Source of the DNA: Syngnathus acus
Lineage: Eukaryota > Chordata > Actinopteri > Syngnathiformes > Syngnathidae
DNA length: 64,000 bases
Direction of reading: 5' to 3'
Assembly: GCF_901709675.1 (NCBI RefSeq)
Contig: NC_051098.1
Location: forward strand, 13,483,918 to 13,547,917
Part shown: positions 1 to 13,500 of the stretch, in pieces
How the letters are laid out: each line of letters starts with the position of its first letter
Position numbering within the stretch: position 1 is the first letter of the stretch
Made by a program: the position numbers and the translations under genes
Notes under the pieces: model-generated
Databases searched by the model: none
What the model saw: only the letters and a program-made list of their open reading frames with translations
What the model was told of the DNA's origin: nothing

Positions 1-225
1 AGCGAGGAGGACGAACGCACCTGGCGCAAACAGTCGCGCAAGACCGTTATGGAGGTGTTCGAACGGGCCGAGAAGCGTTTGAAACCGAACCCGGAGCTGC
101 TCTTCACCGACGTCTACGAGGAAATGACGCCCGCCCTCAACAAGCAGCGAGAGTCGCTCATGCGGCACATGCAGCAGTACAAGGAGCATTACCCTCTCGA
201 CCTCTACGACAAAGACTCGGGCTGA
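1..225 (+). CDS. bckdha: Branched-chain 2-oxoacid dehydrogenase E1 alpha subunit, last exon (partial)
   Basis: This is the C-terminal 74 residues of the E1 alpha subunit of the mitochondrial branched-chain alpha-ketoacid dehydrogenase complex. The enzyme uses thiamine diphosphate to decarboxylate the 2-oxoacids of leucine, isoleucine and valine. The open frame runs from base 1 to the TGA at 223-225. It carries the family's conserved tail: W-R-K-Q-S-R near the start, then [15 protein letters not shown], and the ending [10 protein letters not shown]. The gene is cut by the left edge, so the catalytic part and the regulatory phosphoserine loop lie outside. The next gene, a B3GNT on the opposite strand, is also BCKDHA's neighbour in human, which supports the call. 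Possible poly(A) signals follow at 276-281 and 932-937. Confidence 0.96.
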   Translation, partial: SEEDERTWRKQSRKTVMEVFERAEKRLKPNPELLFTDVYEEMTPALNKQRESLMRHMQQYKEHYPLDLYDKDSG

Positions 226-1163
226 AGACTTTTTACTAGTGGGGTTCTCAAACTTGGGTCTCCGAAATAATTTGCAATAAATTGTCATGTCAAAAAAAAA
301 AAAACATGCATACCTACCTATCGTTAGCCTAATGGCATAATTGCCTATGCCGGTTCGAAGCTACACTCCAAATAGCAATGAAACAGGAATGTGCTTGCTA
401 AATATTGATTTTTTTCATGTCTTTGTAACTGAACATTTGTTTGTTTTTTGTTTTCCTGGTACTTTCCTGAAAACCTTCAAATGTGTCTTGAGGGCGAATG
501 CTATTATGCTAACGATATGGAAACAGGCTAATTCTGACTTCCGACGTTAGTTTTGGACCAATTAAAAACGAGAAAGAAAAATGTGAGATACAGGATTGTT
601 ACATTTCAGAAGAATTTTTTTTTCTACAAAGACACTTTACAGAATTGGTATTTTTTACAAACAAATGTGAGAAAAGTTTGAGAACCCCAACTTTCTAGTC
701 TACTTATGCACAACAATGTAGTTTTGATGAGTGGGATGTTCTGCTCGGTGCCTTACGGTTAGCACACTTCCTTGTCATTTATCACTAAATGCAAACAGAC
801 GGATGTCGACATCGTGCGTAGATAGAAGTAATATACTTTTGTTTGTTCGGACTTTAGCGGTTGTGTGAAACTGTTGCAAAAATCAATAGCACACCAAGGT
901 AGCTCCTCTCCTGCACTTTGTTTTGTGTGAAAATAAAAGATTCAACTTGACTTTGTTTTTTTGCAACTTAAACTTGGTTTGCCTGATGTGTTTTTCCATT
1001 TACTATTTTCTTTTTCTCAAATTTGTTTACCCTTTTTAACTTTATCTCGAATAATTCCACTATAATGTTTCACAATGTTAAACATGGTCTGATCCTTTAT
1101 GTGTTTTGTCAGTGGCAATGTGATCCATGTACTCACCCCCTAAAAAGAAAAAAAAAAAAGGCC
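226..1163. other. 3' UTR and intergenic DNA between bckdha and the B3GNT gene
   Basis: AT-rich sequence between two convergent genes. AATAAA motifs stand at 276-281 (followed by an A-run near 293-304) and at 932-937, either of which could end bckdha transcripts. I see no coding exon. Confidence 0.6.
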
Positions 1164-2729
1164 TCAACAAGTCAGTAGCGGACTGTGGATGCCCCTCCAG
1201 ATCTTCTTCACCTGCTGGGGGGACCGGCGGTGGACTAAGATCAAATTCTTGTAGACGCACAGATTCTCGCGATCTCTCTCTCGGATGTCGAAGGTGTGGA
1301 AGCCACCGTGGGCCTGCGGCGAGACCCCCAGGGCGTTGAAGCACATGCCGATGTAGACGTCGTCGATGGGGAAGAAGGGAATGGCTCCGCAGGCGGAATA
1401 GAGCGGTCGCAGTAAGGCCCCGGAGATGACGAAGCCGCCGCCGCCTACGTAGGCCGGGTAGGGTCCTTTGTAGAAGCTCGTGGGGATGAAGTACTTGCTC
1501 TTGGGGTCCCGAAGAGGTCTCGCTGTTTTTATCACGTGTCCGGTGTACAAGCGAGAGGCCTTGGAAGAATCCAGAGAGCTGAGGTAGCTCAGGAGGGCCG
1601 GGGTGTTGACGATGACGTCGTCGTCCCCGCTGAAGACGAAGGAGACTCGTGGACACCTTTCCAGGGTCCACCGGAGGAAGGCGTTCATCTTGAGGGTCAG
1701 GTTGAGGAGAGAATCGTGGAAGTCAGCCTGCAAGATGTCGCCGTAACGCTCGGCTTCGAACCTGAGCCAGCGATGCCAACTTAGCACTCAGCTTTTCAGA
1801 CAACCTTTAAAGTACTTGGCAATGTAATTTGAAATGTTGACAGCACTGACCTGACTAGCGCACTGATGTCTGGGTCATCTAGCGAGGAGGCACCCAACAG
1901 GAAGGCCGTCCTCACGTGTAGGCCGCCGTCATGAAGGTACTCCCGGCCCCAGGTGTCACGCACCGCCTGTATGAAGCAAATCAAGTGCCAAAAAAAACTA
2001 TTTTTGTCTGTTCAGTGATTGTGGCAAACGGGCTCCCTCTAGTGGTGTACAGAAAAATCACTGCCTAAGTGAAGTTGAGTTGAATTCAACTTTTATGTTC
2101 AATACATTTGCACAAACAATTTCATTCAGTTCTCGCTACATCCTTAATAGGAGTAATATCTAGTTCACCTTTATGTGGAATACATTTGAATGCAATCATC
2201 ATCACACCTGCCGCCGCTCGAAATGGGCCGGGATGGATTTGATGGCGAAGAGCAGAAAGGTGGTGTTCTCCTTGCACTTGTCGGGCTGGTCCATGAGGAA
2301 CGGAGGCGAGCGGCACTTCATCCCCCACAGGAAGTTCCGCAGCAGGGGCGAGTAGGAGGCCACGTCGTTCACGTTGGTTTGATTGTCCCGGCAGTGAGGC
2401 CAGGACGGGTCCCGGCTCAATGGGTTCTCGCCCCGTTCCGCACGTTTCAGTCGGGCGTGCAAAAGCTGATTCCAGTATGCTCCATTTTCTGGGATAGAAG
2501 TCCTGAACTCAGAAGATATGTTGACAGAGGGTGGGGTCAAGAATGGACTTGGGACTTTGGTTGGGATTTGGGTTTGGACCGGCGCTCGATCCTCAGTTTG
2601 GCGCACGACGGCATGCTTTAGAGGTTCTTTTACTTGGGAGATCGCCTCCTTTCGAAAGTTGGAGTAGAGGACGACCAAGAGGAACATGGACAGAAGGAGC
2701 AACACTCGGCACCTCCGAGGGAGTCTCAT
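1164..2729 (-). CDS. b3gnt8: Beta-1,3-N-acetylglucosaminyltransferase (B3GNT family, B3GNT8 position)
   Basis: A Golgi type II membrane enzyme that adds GlcNAc in beta-1,3 linkage to galactose, extending poly-N-acetyllactosamine chains (family function). There are three coding exons on the minus strand: 2729-2208, 1966-1851 and 1761-1164; phases join to give 411 residues, within the normal range for B3GNTs. The protein has a short cytosolic tail (M-R-L-P-R-R), a membrane anchor at about residues 8-22, and a stem. The glycosyltransferase-31 domain contains R-Q-A-V-R-D-T-W-G, the metal-binding D-D-D at about 259-261 (G-D-D-D-V-I-V-N), Y-V-G-G-G-G-F and P-I-D-D-V-Y-I-G. The start at 2729 was chosen because a splice acceptor (TTTGCACACAG) lies just upstream, implying a noncoding leader exon. 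The symbol rests on adjacency to bckdha plus resemblance; B3GNT2-like naming is possible. The coding region of human B3GNT8 is, from memory, uninterrupted, so the introns are a difference. Confidence 0.85.
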
Positions 2730-4599
2730 GAGGACGTTATTGGAATGGAGGACCAACCTGTGTGCAAATTTCAAGAAGGTGAGGGTCATTCTTGAATTGA
2801 TGAACAGTTTCTTTCAGCACCAAAAACTGAAATTTGGGGACCAGGGACATGTCCTCTGAGCTTCCACTTCCTTAACTCGGAACACAGCTGATTTGATGAC
2901 CCACTTAAGAGAGGAAAGGCATTGTGGGACAATTTCAAAATTAAAAAACTAAATCTAAATGCAGTCATTTCAAAATAAATGGTCAAATATGCATTTGGGG
3001 AGCCTGAATTTTCCCCATAAATTGTCGTGGTGGTCTTGGTTATGAACCTCATGGACGTGCATCATAAACGCGATGAAATTAACCAGGAACTAATTGTAAG
3101 TAGACGCAAACAAGCACTCAGCTGTATTTAGAAACTAAAACATCCTTAAATAATTAGAAAAAAGAGAAAAAGAAACTTACTGAAAGGCGAGTTTCACGAA
3201 GCCGCTTGCGCTGCTCGACGAAGCCGAGGACGACGTGCTTTTACCTGGAGGCTTTCAAACATCAGTAGCATGTCCAAAATTATTAGGAACTGCGCGCAAG
3301 GAACTAGTTTTCGCGGCGGAGTAAGCACAGTGGCCAAGGTTGGTTCGTTGCGCCGTATTCTCGTCATTTTATTTCTTTTATAATTATAAATATCATTATA
3401 AAACATAATTATAGAAAATTACATAAGACCTCAGCAGTACCTTTTTATGTACCTCGTTCAAACTGGAATTTAGTCAATGATGGAAATATTTAGTCTTGTT
3501 TTCGAATATTCGACCTTAGAACAACTCTAGTATTGTTTTTTTCCCTCCACTAGTTGACATATTTGCAAAACTAGTTGACATCTGCGGACAACTCACTACT
3601 AGATTATCTAGGTGTTAACTAGTAAAATTTTAGAACATAGCCACAGTTGTCAACTAGTGCATCACTAGTAATGGAGTTGTTCGACTTAAACAGCTCTAAA
3701 TTGGAGTATTTTGTTGAAATTAAGTCAATTTTGTTCAGTGCTTGGATGATGACAGCTGGTGAAGTGTTTTACAAATTTTGAAGTCAAAGAATACTGAGGT
3801 CTCGTCCATCACATGGAGTTTACAAAGTATACACACAATAGACAAACGTACAAAATGATATAAAAAAAGACATTAGTGCAAAGTTGGAAAAGTAGAAAAA
3901 CAATCAGGGTACAAAAGAAAGTCAATGTGCTTATTGTCTTTTTTTTTCTTTTTTTTAAAGTCCACCTCAGAATATTCGGATCTTGGACTGTTTGGTACCT
4001 TTGTGGGGCAAAGGCTTCAAGGAGTCCTGGCAGTGATATTTTCCTGGTTTGCGAGGAGATCCTCAGTGAGTAGGTTTCCTTGAGTTTTTGTGGCATGCAG
4101 TTCCTCACATTCAAATATCCGAACTTTCCACAACCGTGTACCATTTTGAGGGGAATAAGGGGAGCGTGACGAGAGGAAAAGAGTTTTGCTTCAGTTGATC
4201 ACTGGCCAATGAAATAGGGAAAAATATTTTTTGATAAATGAAAAACAAAATGAAAAATGTCAAAATGAGAAGGATCAAAGATTCCTTGAATGCTATCAGG
4301 TTTTTGCGTGTGTGTGGAAAATGGAAAAAGGGTATCACTATATTTTGGGGGTTAGGGGTTACCGTTGTTTTTGTTATGTAGGATAAGCATGATTTAGGCT
4401 GGAAGTTATTCCTTTTTGGTGTTTTTGACAAAAGTGAAAATTTGGGAGCTACATTCTTTTTAATGGCGTACATCCTGGAATGCCTTCAAGTGTGTGTGTG
4501 TGTGTGCATGTGTTTGCGTGCAAATTGTGCTCACCAAGGCACACCATTTAAAATTCCATTCTCTGACTCGATAGGTACGATTCAATCCAGTTGCGCTCA
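2730..4599. other. B3GNT promoter side and axl 3' UTR
   Basis: Both flanking genes are on the minus strand, so the right part of this gap (below 4600) should be axl 3' UTR and the left part the B3GNT promoter and leader. A splice acceptor lies just upstream of the B3GNT start codon. A possible noncoding leader exon ends with a CA|GTAAGT donor near 3182. A short TG run lies at about 4491-4506, and a palindromic element at 3519-3682 is listed separately. Confidence 0.5.
3519..3682. repeat. Short palindromic (MITE-like) element
   Basis: The ends are a perfect 9-bp inverted repeat: GAACAACTC at 3519-3527 and GAGTTGTTC at 3674-3682. Inside, ACTAGTTGACA occurs twice directly (3549-3559 and 3570-3580) and once inverted as TGTCAACTAGT (3648-3658). 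Further CTAG-rich pieces lie between. This nested symmetry is typical of small non-autonomous DNA transposons, but no target-site duplication was proven and no family is assigned. Confidence 0.45.
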
Positions 4600-7500
4600 T
4601 CACTGCCAGGCGACCTTATGGGTCACCTCTCGCTCATCCAGCAGCTCAGTGGCGGGAGTGGCCGCCCGGGCTATATCGGGCGTCGACGCTCCGGTGACGT
4701 CGGGCGTGGAGTGTCGGGAGTAGCGCAGAGGCAGCGTGGCGGCCGAGAAAGCCGAGGGAATGTCCAGACTCTCCAGGGAGTCGGCCAGCGCTCGGCCGCT
4801 GTCGTGCTGGGGACACAGCACGTAGCGGTTGGGTTGGTGCACCTCCGCCGTGGTCACCTCCAGGCCCTTCAGGCCCAGATGGGCGGAGCCTCCGAGGGGG
4901 TCGCAGCCGCCGACGGCACCCGGTTCGATGTAGGAGTCCTCCATGTTGACGTAAAGAATCTCGTCCGGGTCTTGCGGGTCGGGCAGGTCGTCGAGGGCTT
5001 TTTCCAGCTCGCATCGAAGCGATTCAAATGTCGGACGATCTTTGGGACTCAGCAGCCAGCAGGTGAACATCAGAGCGTAGCTGAGGAAGAGCAGGAACGG
5101 CCTTGTTTTATAAAATCAATTTGAAAAATATAAAAATGTGTACTCACATGTTGTCCAGGCAATCTGGAGGCTGCTTGAGACGGTTTCCCTGCCTCAAATA
5201 ATCGTAGATCTCGCTGTTCTCAACGCCGGGGTACGGCGTCTGCCCCCTGGTGGCGATTTCCCACATGGTGACGCCAAACGACCACTGAGCGGCAACAAGA
5301 GGAAGTTAGAACAAAGAGCGCGACAAGGTGCTGACGTCACACGGGAGGGGAACCAACCACGTCGCTCTTGGTGGTGTACACCCGGTCGGCCAAGCTCTCG
5401 ATGGCGATCCACTTGACGGGCATCTTGGAGATGCGCCCCTGCCGGTAGTAATCGCCGTTGTAGATCTTCTTGGAGAGCCCGAAGTCGGCCACGCACACGT
5501 TCATGTTCTCATTCAGCCTGGAATGCGTTTTGGATACTTCAGTTCAGCGACCGACGGTGACCTCGGACGGGAAGTGAAACGAGCGAGCGGAGGCGTGCGT
5601 ACATGCAGTTGCGGGCGGCGAGGTCTCTGTGGATGAAGTTCTTGTTGCTGAGGTACTCCATACCGCGGGCAATGTCCGTCATGAAGCGCACCAACATCTG
5701 CGACGGCAGGTACTGCGCAGAGACGCATTTGTGTCAGCCTAAGGTGTTTTGGAATTTCACACGTCATCACTTTACTCACCACGGGATTTTCTCCCAAGCG
5801 CGAGTAGAGCAGGTAAGTGTGGAGGTCGCCGTGTTTCATGTAGGGCAAGATGACCACGGGCGACGGGAAGCCCTCGCTCTCCACCGTCTGCAGACACACA
5901 CCTGTGCGGAACACACACATCAGTTCCGGCGGTTCCGATCCGCCGACGCGTCGATGAGGCGGAGTCTCACCGAGCAGCCTCATGACGTTGGCGTGGTCAA
6001 ACTCCTTCATGCAGATGGCCTCCCGGAGGAAGTCCTCCATTTCTGAGCGCGTGCAGATGGCGACTGGGATGAGAGCCACGAGAAAGAAACGAGAAGAAAA
6101 AAAATTCAATCGATAAATTGATTTTGAGATGTGTCTCCTGTTTCTCGAAAGCAACTTTTCTATTAGCTTGGTGGCTAGTGCTAGCATTTTTTTTTAGATG
6201 TTGCATATTCCAGTGCTTGAATGTATAAAAGTTGGTCCTCCACTCACTCTTCATAGTTTTGACGGCCACTCGGAGTACAGATTCCTCCTGCATGAGCTGA
6301 CCTTCCATCACAGAGCCGAACTCGCCTGCAGAAGCCACGGGCAACACGGCACACGTAAGAAACACATGGTCCATTTTAAAAAAATGTGCTGCTGCTTTTA
6401 GAATCAAGCTACCTTCGCCCAACGTCTTGCCCAGCGTCAACTTGTGTCTGTCCACCATCACGTCTTGGAGCTTCTGCCTCAGCTCGTCGCTGATGCCCAG
6501 ACTGTTCACTGTGTGTGCATAGCAGGAAAAATATGAAATTATGATAACCAGTTTTTTTTTGCTAATTGGACTCGAAAAAAATAACATGGCCTTCATTTTA
6601 TAGCAAGCATATGTTGAGGCTCGACTTTGTCATGAGGGGCCGAGAATGCTGGGACATTCCTTCGCCGCATCTTCGGGGCAAGCTGGGACTTGTGAACTAA
6701 ATTGCCATAATCACTGTCACAACCGTGTGTGTGTGTGTGTGTGTGTGTGGAATCACTGCGAGACATCCATAGATTGTGCTTGTAGTAACACAAGAGTTGT
6801 TTTTACAGACTGGATTGCTGCAGATGTTAATCAAGCATACACAACACAGCCTGAGACTAAACATCTGCTGGAAAAAGCGACCTGACTTGGGAACTTACGA
6901 AACTAACTTAAGTGTTATTTATGAAATTGTATTTGAGTCAAAACTCACGCGTGGCCTCGGTGGTCCTACGGCTGTACGAGCGTCGCGCCCGGTAACGGAC
7001 CACCAGTTCGCCGCTCTGCATTATGGGCTCGAAGGCATCGCTAAAAACAAACACAAAAACAGGTTAACACAAAAAAGGAATAAATACATGAATGAATTAT
7101 AACCAGACGCACCCGAATCGTGTCTCCTTGCGCCGTAGTTTGGCCACGTACACGGCCATGAGCGCGCCGAGGGCCACGGCGCCGGTGGCGGCCATCACCA
7201 CGTACCACCAGTGCCACGAGAAAGCCGGCGGAGACGAAAGACCTGCGCGGTGAAAAGAAAAAAAAAATGTAAAAAATGTTTTTAACGATATATTTTTTGA
7301 ATCTAACATTTGTTTCCTTATTGCGAAAAGTAAATGCTTATAAAAATACTTATATTATTATTATTATCAATATTCATAATATATATGATTTGTTTTTTAC
7401 ACGATATTATTTACAGTGTACAATAATACACATGACGTATTTGTGGCTATCCTGGCTCTAAATAAAGCCTCCTCAGTCTTGCCCGTCTTTATCTCGCCTC

Positions 7501-10500
7501 TTTGTATCATCCGCCTGGCCCGATTAGCCTAAGCAAACAGAGACGGCCCACGCTCTAAATATTTATGAAGCGGCGTCCCGGTTCACCCCAGCGTAACCTC
7601 GCCTCGCTTTTCTTTTCATCTTCTTCCCCTTTTTCTTCCACAGATTAGGGAAGGAGGTAGGAAGAAAGGGAAGTTTGTCACTGGGTTGGCACTCACCTCG
7701 GAATTCTGGGGGAGAAAAAGAAGAGAGACCAGGTTTGTACTTGAGCTGGCTTTGAAAACTTTATTTCCACTGCTTCTTTATTAAAATGATACAACTTAAG
7801 CGACATTTTGAGTTGCGGTCCCTCACCAGGAGAGACGAGCGTCAGAGTCTGCGTGGGGCTCCAGGGTCCTCGCCCCGCCCCCGTGTAGGCGCACACCCGC
7901 AAGGTCACGTTGGAGAGCGGCAGGGACAGGTTGATTGACAGCTCCGTGTCCAGTCCGGCGTCCAAGACGAACTGTCAATCAGAGAGAGCGGCCATGATGT
8001 GTGAGAGGAAGTTCTTCCGTGTCTTTCAAAGTGTGTGAGAAATGCGCGCACCTGATTGACAGTGGGCGCGCTCAATTCCACTAAATAGCCGCGTAGGTCT
8101 CCGTTCAGCTTCCCCGAGGGCTCTTCCCAAGCCAGCAACACTCGGCTGTCGTTCCCCAGCGCCGTCACGTTGCCCGGCGCCTCATCGGGAACTGAAACGA
8201 GCAACGCGCATCAGCGAGGAGATTTGCATGTGTGTGTGTGTGCGCGTGTGTGTCGGAGCATGATGGTAATCAGGAAGTGTTTGGCGTTTGATAGTTTCCA
8301 CATGCGCTCGCTCGCCTCTGGCGCGGCAGCCAAAGTAACTCAAGAGCCCCTCCCTCCCCCCCCCCCCCCCCCGCTTTTCCATCTGGTTGCGGCCGAGCCT
8401 CTTTTCTTTTATGCTAGGGGACGTTCAAGCGAACAAAGATGACATTGTTACAAAAACAAGTTTGCAAAATAAGAAGAAAGGCGACTGCGGGTTTTTTCTT
8501 CCCCTCTCCAAAACAAAGCACGTCATGTTTCCCATCAGTGCACGTGGAATCGTTTCCAGCACGCACGTCATCCTCACGCGTGACTGCTGCTGAACGCGCT
8601 GAAGGCGGCGCTGTTGCGTACGTGGGTGTGTTTGTTTGCGTGTCTGTTTCTCGTCTTGGACAAAGGTCACATTGAGGCCAGAAAGTTGGGAGACTCTCAA
8701 AATAAACCGAGCGCTCCCACAGCAAGTCGGACGTCAACTTTGCTGCCTTGTATGATGACCTCTCAACTACTCTGGACTCATCAGTGCGACACTGATACTC
8801 GTGGTTCTTTGCAGAGGATAAAGAATATATGACTGTCTGTTTACATGTCGCTGTGCTTTTTGTTTTTAATGAGGTGCTTAAAGCACTGTAACATCGATGC
8901 TAATAAACATTAGCATTGAGCTAGTGGGGCCTTTTGGTGTTTTTACAGTTTAAACTGTTGTAAGTTATTCAAAGGGAAAATAGTAAATGCTCCTCACAGT
9001 ACTGCCACCTCCCCTTTCCCCTACTCCCACTTTTTTTTTTTCTTTCAGTTGTTTTCCCACAGTGCCTTGCTACATGTGAGCTCATGCGAGGTCAAAGCCA
9101 AAATGGGGGAAGCGAAAGACGCAGGCCGAGAGACACGCAGCGAACTGGAGCTGGATTGTTTTTCTAGAATTCCTCGGTGGTGCCGTCTGAAGAAGTCCAG
9201 CCAAGTCAACAAGTGGTTAGGACCGAAATAGCAGAGGGCAGGAGGAAAACGTTTGCTTCTGGATGACACTTTTGAGAAGACAGTCGAGAACATTGTCGTT
9301 CGATGAGAAACACATGCGGCAAAGAGACGGGAGGGGGGGATTTTTACTGTTATTTTAGCTGCAAAAGTAATGGGACACAATGAATACAATCCAGTATCAA
9401 AATCCAATTTTGGAAACAACTGACAAGTGTCCCATTACTTTTGTCAACATTTCTCACTTCCTGTTTTCGTGCACACGCGACCTATTATTTTGGGCCTATT
9501 TCTCATAAGTAGCAAAGATAAACTCCCGTCTTGGCTTTTTGTGACCTCCCTGAGAAATTGAACAAAAATGGGGAACCGCAAAGTGACTACACTTTTTTGT
9601 ATTCTCCTGTGAAAAGGAACAAAAGCCTGATTGATGAAGAAGTGAAACTCGACAGGTTTATTTGGGAGCGCAAACTTCTCAATTGCATGTTGTAGGCAGC
9701 GCCGCTTCTCCTTTCTTTCTTTCATTCTTTCTTTTTTTGTGGTTTCTTTTGTGCGGGGTCATGGAAAGCACCGATCACCGGAGCCCCGCCTCCCTGGCGT
9801 GCGAGTCCCACCTCTATTTCCGCTGGCAGTGCATGCTGGGAGTTGGCATGGAAAATATAGCACCTCGGTTCGAACGTGAGGGCCATCCAAACAGTCGCTT
9901 TTCACGGGTGGTAATGTTTCCATGACAACCGTCCCTCTGGCCTTAAGAAATTGTGTGCGAACGCTGAAATGTGTAAATTTGTGTAAAGACTGAGAATGAA
10001 ATTGAATGACTGACTGACCTCCTTCAGCCGTGCGCATCTCCACCCAGGACGTCCAGCGCGACGGCCCCTGGCTGCTGTGACACGCCACCCTAGCGACGTA
10101 CACACTGTGGGGCTCCAAGTCCTCCACCAGGTACTCGCTCGGAGGGACGTTCAAGTTCTGGTTGAGGATCATCTCATCCGGACCTCCAGTGAACGGCTCG
10201 TCGGCGTTTTTGACCTGGAAGAGTCGGAAAAAAAAAAGCCCAGTAAGCTAAGTAGAAGCGTGTGTACTTGATGCTGCCCGGAGGAATTTTTTTTTTTTAA
10301 ATGTGTTTTTGTGGAGATGCAAAAACATCCTGAATGCTGTCTCGGCAAAATCTCGCTGTGGTCCACTTGGACCGCTCCGACCATATGCAACTTCCCCGCT
10401 GTGGCTTTGGAGCACTCGAGGGCTGGAAGTCAGCATTCTTCGTTTCCAGTGTGTGTCAGTGTGTGTGTGCATGTGGAAGTAGGTGGTGTATGTGTGTGCG

Positions 10501-13500
10501 TGGAGGTAAAGTAGTGTGTGTGCAGGTGTTTGACCTCTCAAACAATTGAGTGAATTTGGGGGCGTGTCCCATTAGTCCCCCCGGTTAAGCCACTTGTATC
10601 ATTCCTGACCCTGTGAGTCACGTCCAGGCTGCAAACAAGCGTTTCATCTTGTTGAGTCAGAGCACATTCCCCCTCGCACGGCTCACACATCATTCCTAAT
10701 GCCATTTCCTGTTTTTAAGATATTTATTTTTCGTACTCATCTGGAGCCCCAGACATCACTTGGAGAAGAGAGTTTTGAGGGTTGTCACAATGTCGAAAAT
10801 GAGTTGCCACGGTTTTGTACTGGACAGTTAAGGAAAAATAAATATTTTTTACTACTACTACTAATGTATAAAAACAAAATCAAACAGGATATTTCTGTAT
10901 CCTGATTTCATGTTTCAATTCAATGGGTTCTGTTGCTCCTGCTGGTGTGCCAGCTTTGGCCACAAGGGGGCAGTATAAAAAGAACACAGTCATAGAACAT
11001 GGTCTGCTGTACTCAAAACAAAAGTAGTGAGGCGCGTGTAGCTCAATGTATTGGAGTAAAATATCATCTTTGCGAAAATACTCAAGTGAAAGTTAAATAG
11101 TGTGTTACTATCCACCTCTAAGAAGTCCCTTTCCTTTTTTGCCCCATTCAGCCGAGCCTAACCCCTTGACTTTTTTCCCAATGAGGGGGAAATAGGGGGA
11201 GGGGGGGGGTTGGGGTGCGAGGTATGAGGAGCAGCTTTATTAGAACCAGACGTTTAGGGGTGGCGCCGCTCGCCGTAATGGCCACCGAGAGGGAGGGTCG
11301 CTGCGTCAGATTAGTTTAGGGAGGCCCACTTTCCCTGAGTGAAACCTGATCTCGTTGCTCCAGGAGGACAAAGATGGGTGGGACTCGGGAACTGGGAGGG
11401 AGGAGGTGTCTGCTCTTTATCTGGAGAAGGAGAACACGTTTGGAAAACGTACCTGTACTGTGCAGCGGATGACCGGGTAGTCGCCGCCGAAGCCAGGTTG
11501 CCATGACAACTGGAGACTGGTTGGCGTGATGTTGACGGCTCTCAAGTGGTGAGGAGCGGAAGGGAGCACTAAAAAAGACACGGGCGGTTGATTGTAAAAT
11601 GTATATATGATTTCAAGTTGACCGTAACACTCGGCGCCTTACCGGTAACAGTGCCGGAGCCAGAGGCGGCTACGCCTTTGCGGTTCTGGGCCTCGCAGGA
11701 AAAACTGCTGGTCCGGTTCAAACCTGAGCGGGAAAAAAAAAAAAAAAAAAAGTGGGCATGAGAAGGGGAAAGTTTTGGCGATGCTACTAAACAAAGTGAG
11801 TGAAAGGCTCATGTGAGACAAAAAAGGTAGTGAAGAAAGTTGTGGTTTCCATGGCAACGTGAGTCAGCGGATGACTGCGCCGCGAGTCAGCACAAATTTT
11901 CCGTTCATGTGGATTTTTTATCACCATCCCAAACGCAGCACTTTTAGCCAACGTTGGCTCCACAGAGCTTCGTTTGATTCCGAAGCCCAACGACTTTGTC
12001 ACATCCCGACATCAGCGTGCTCACACACTTGAGACATTCCACTACATGCGCACCATGTGACCTCGCAGTGTTGTTGCCAGCCACACACGTACACTGCCAC
12101 CAGTGTGTCCTTCATGGCGGGCCACATGCACCAAAGCCTCCATTGTGAGGCGGGTGGACAACAGAAGGCGCACTTCCGCCGTTTGCTTGGCGAAGCTCAA
12201 AGAAATTGTGTGTGTGTGGAGGGAGTCATCTGGAGATTGCGCAACTTTTGCCCAGACACACAGTGGCACCACGTGGATGTTGATCAACATCTTGTTGTTT
12301 TTTTTTAAATGGAGCAGCTTCCTGTGCATTTGGCAGCAAGAAATGGTGTCATTCAAGAGATCGATTACGAATAGTGACACACTTAAGCCGAGTTTACTGG
12401 AGCTAAAGTCCATCGAGATATAAAGATAAGAGAGTCTCAAATTTTTTTGCTACTGCACTTGAGAGTCCAAATCATGCCGAATGGGCTGAGGAGGACCCGA
12501 GTGAATTTGAATCCATCTTTCTCGCCGTGCCTACTGGAAGATGTTCCGTACAGTTTGGAACAGCTGGCCATTCCACAGAGGTGAGTGTTGATTCCCGGTC
12601 GGCAACCGTCACAACGGTTCCGATGAGTCAAAGCAGAACCCGGCACCTCAGCGCCAGCCCCTTCAAATTGGCTCCTGTGTGACTCAGCCCGCTCTGCCAG
12701 CCTGAGCGCTTGCATGCTTTCTTTTCAAACTTTTTCAGTCTTCAACTGTTTGTGTTCTCCCCTAAATGAGCCCTCAACCCGTACGTGAACCCCGCCCCCC
12801 CCTCCCGTGGCCTCTTTCCTCATCCCCCCCCCTTCCTCCTCGTGTCTGAGAAGAACACCCCTGGGCCGGCTCTCGGCCCGATAGCTTCTAGCTTCTCCTT
12901 GCTGATAATCTTCTTGTCGTGTTTGAGCTGAGACGTGTTGGGAGGGGGAATGTTAAGTTGACTAGTTCCCAAAAATTCCAACGTGCCTTCAAAGTTCTGA
13001 TCCAATATTGAATTTGTTTATTCAAGGTGGTACTGTTGAATATTGTCAGTGAAGTTAGACCAAGCTGACCTGTGATGTTGAGGGTAGATGGCGACAGGGC
13101 CACCGGGTCGTCCACCGTGTTTAGAGGAGCGCCGTCCCGGAGCCAGATGACTCGGACCGGTTCTGGCGGTCCGTGGGCTACGCAGTGCAGGCTCAGCGGC
13201 ACGTTGGCCTCCACGGACATGTGATGCGGCTCGGTGGAGAAGTGAGGGAGACCTTAGGAAGAAAGCGGCCGGGTCAGAATTGAATCGACGGGTCTGGGTG
13301 TCGGTACCGGGTCCGGGGTGCGAGGCCACTCACCTTCCAGCATGATGCTTCCGTCCATGGACAAAATCTGCTCACCTTCCACATCAACCGCACACTGATA
13401 GGTGCCCATGTCCGAAAGTTGGACACTTTTAATCCTATGGAGAACATTTGATTAGATTCATTAATTGCTTCACGAGCCTCATTGCAATTTTTTTTTTTTT

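Noticed and set aside
1078-1671. 197-codon minus-strand frame overlapping the B3GNT last exon
   Set aside because: Arg/His-rich out-of-frame shadow; the B3GNT frame holds all catalytic motifs.
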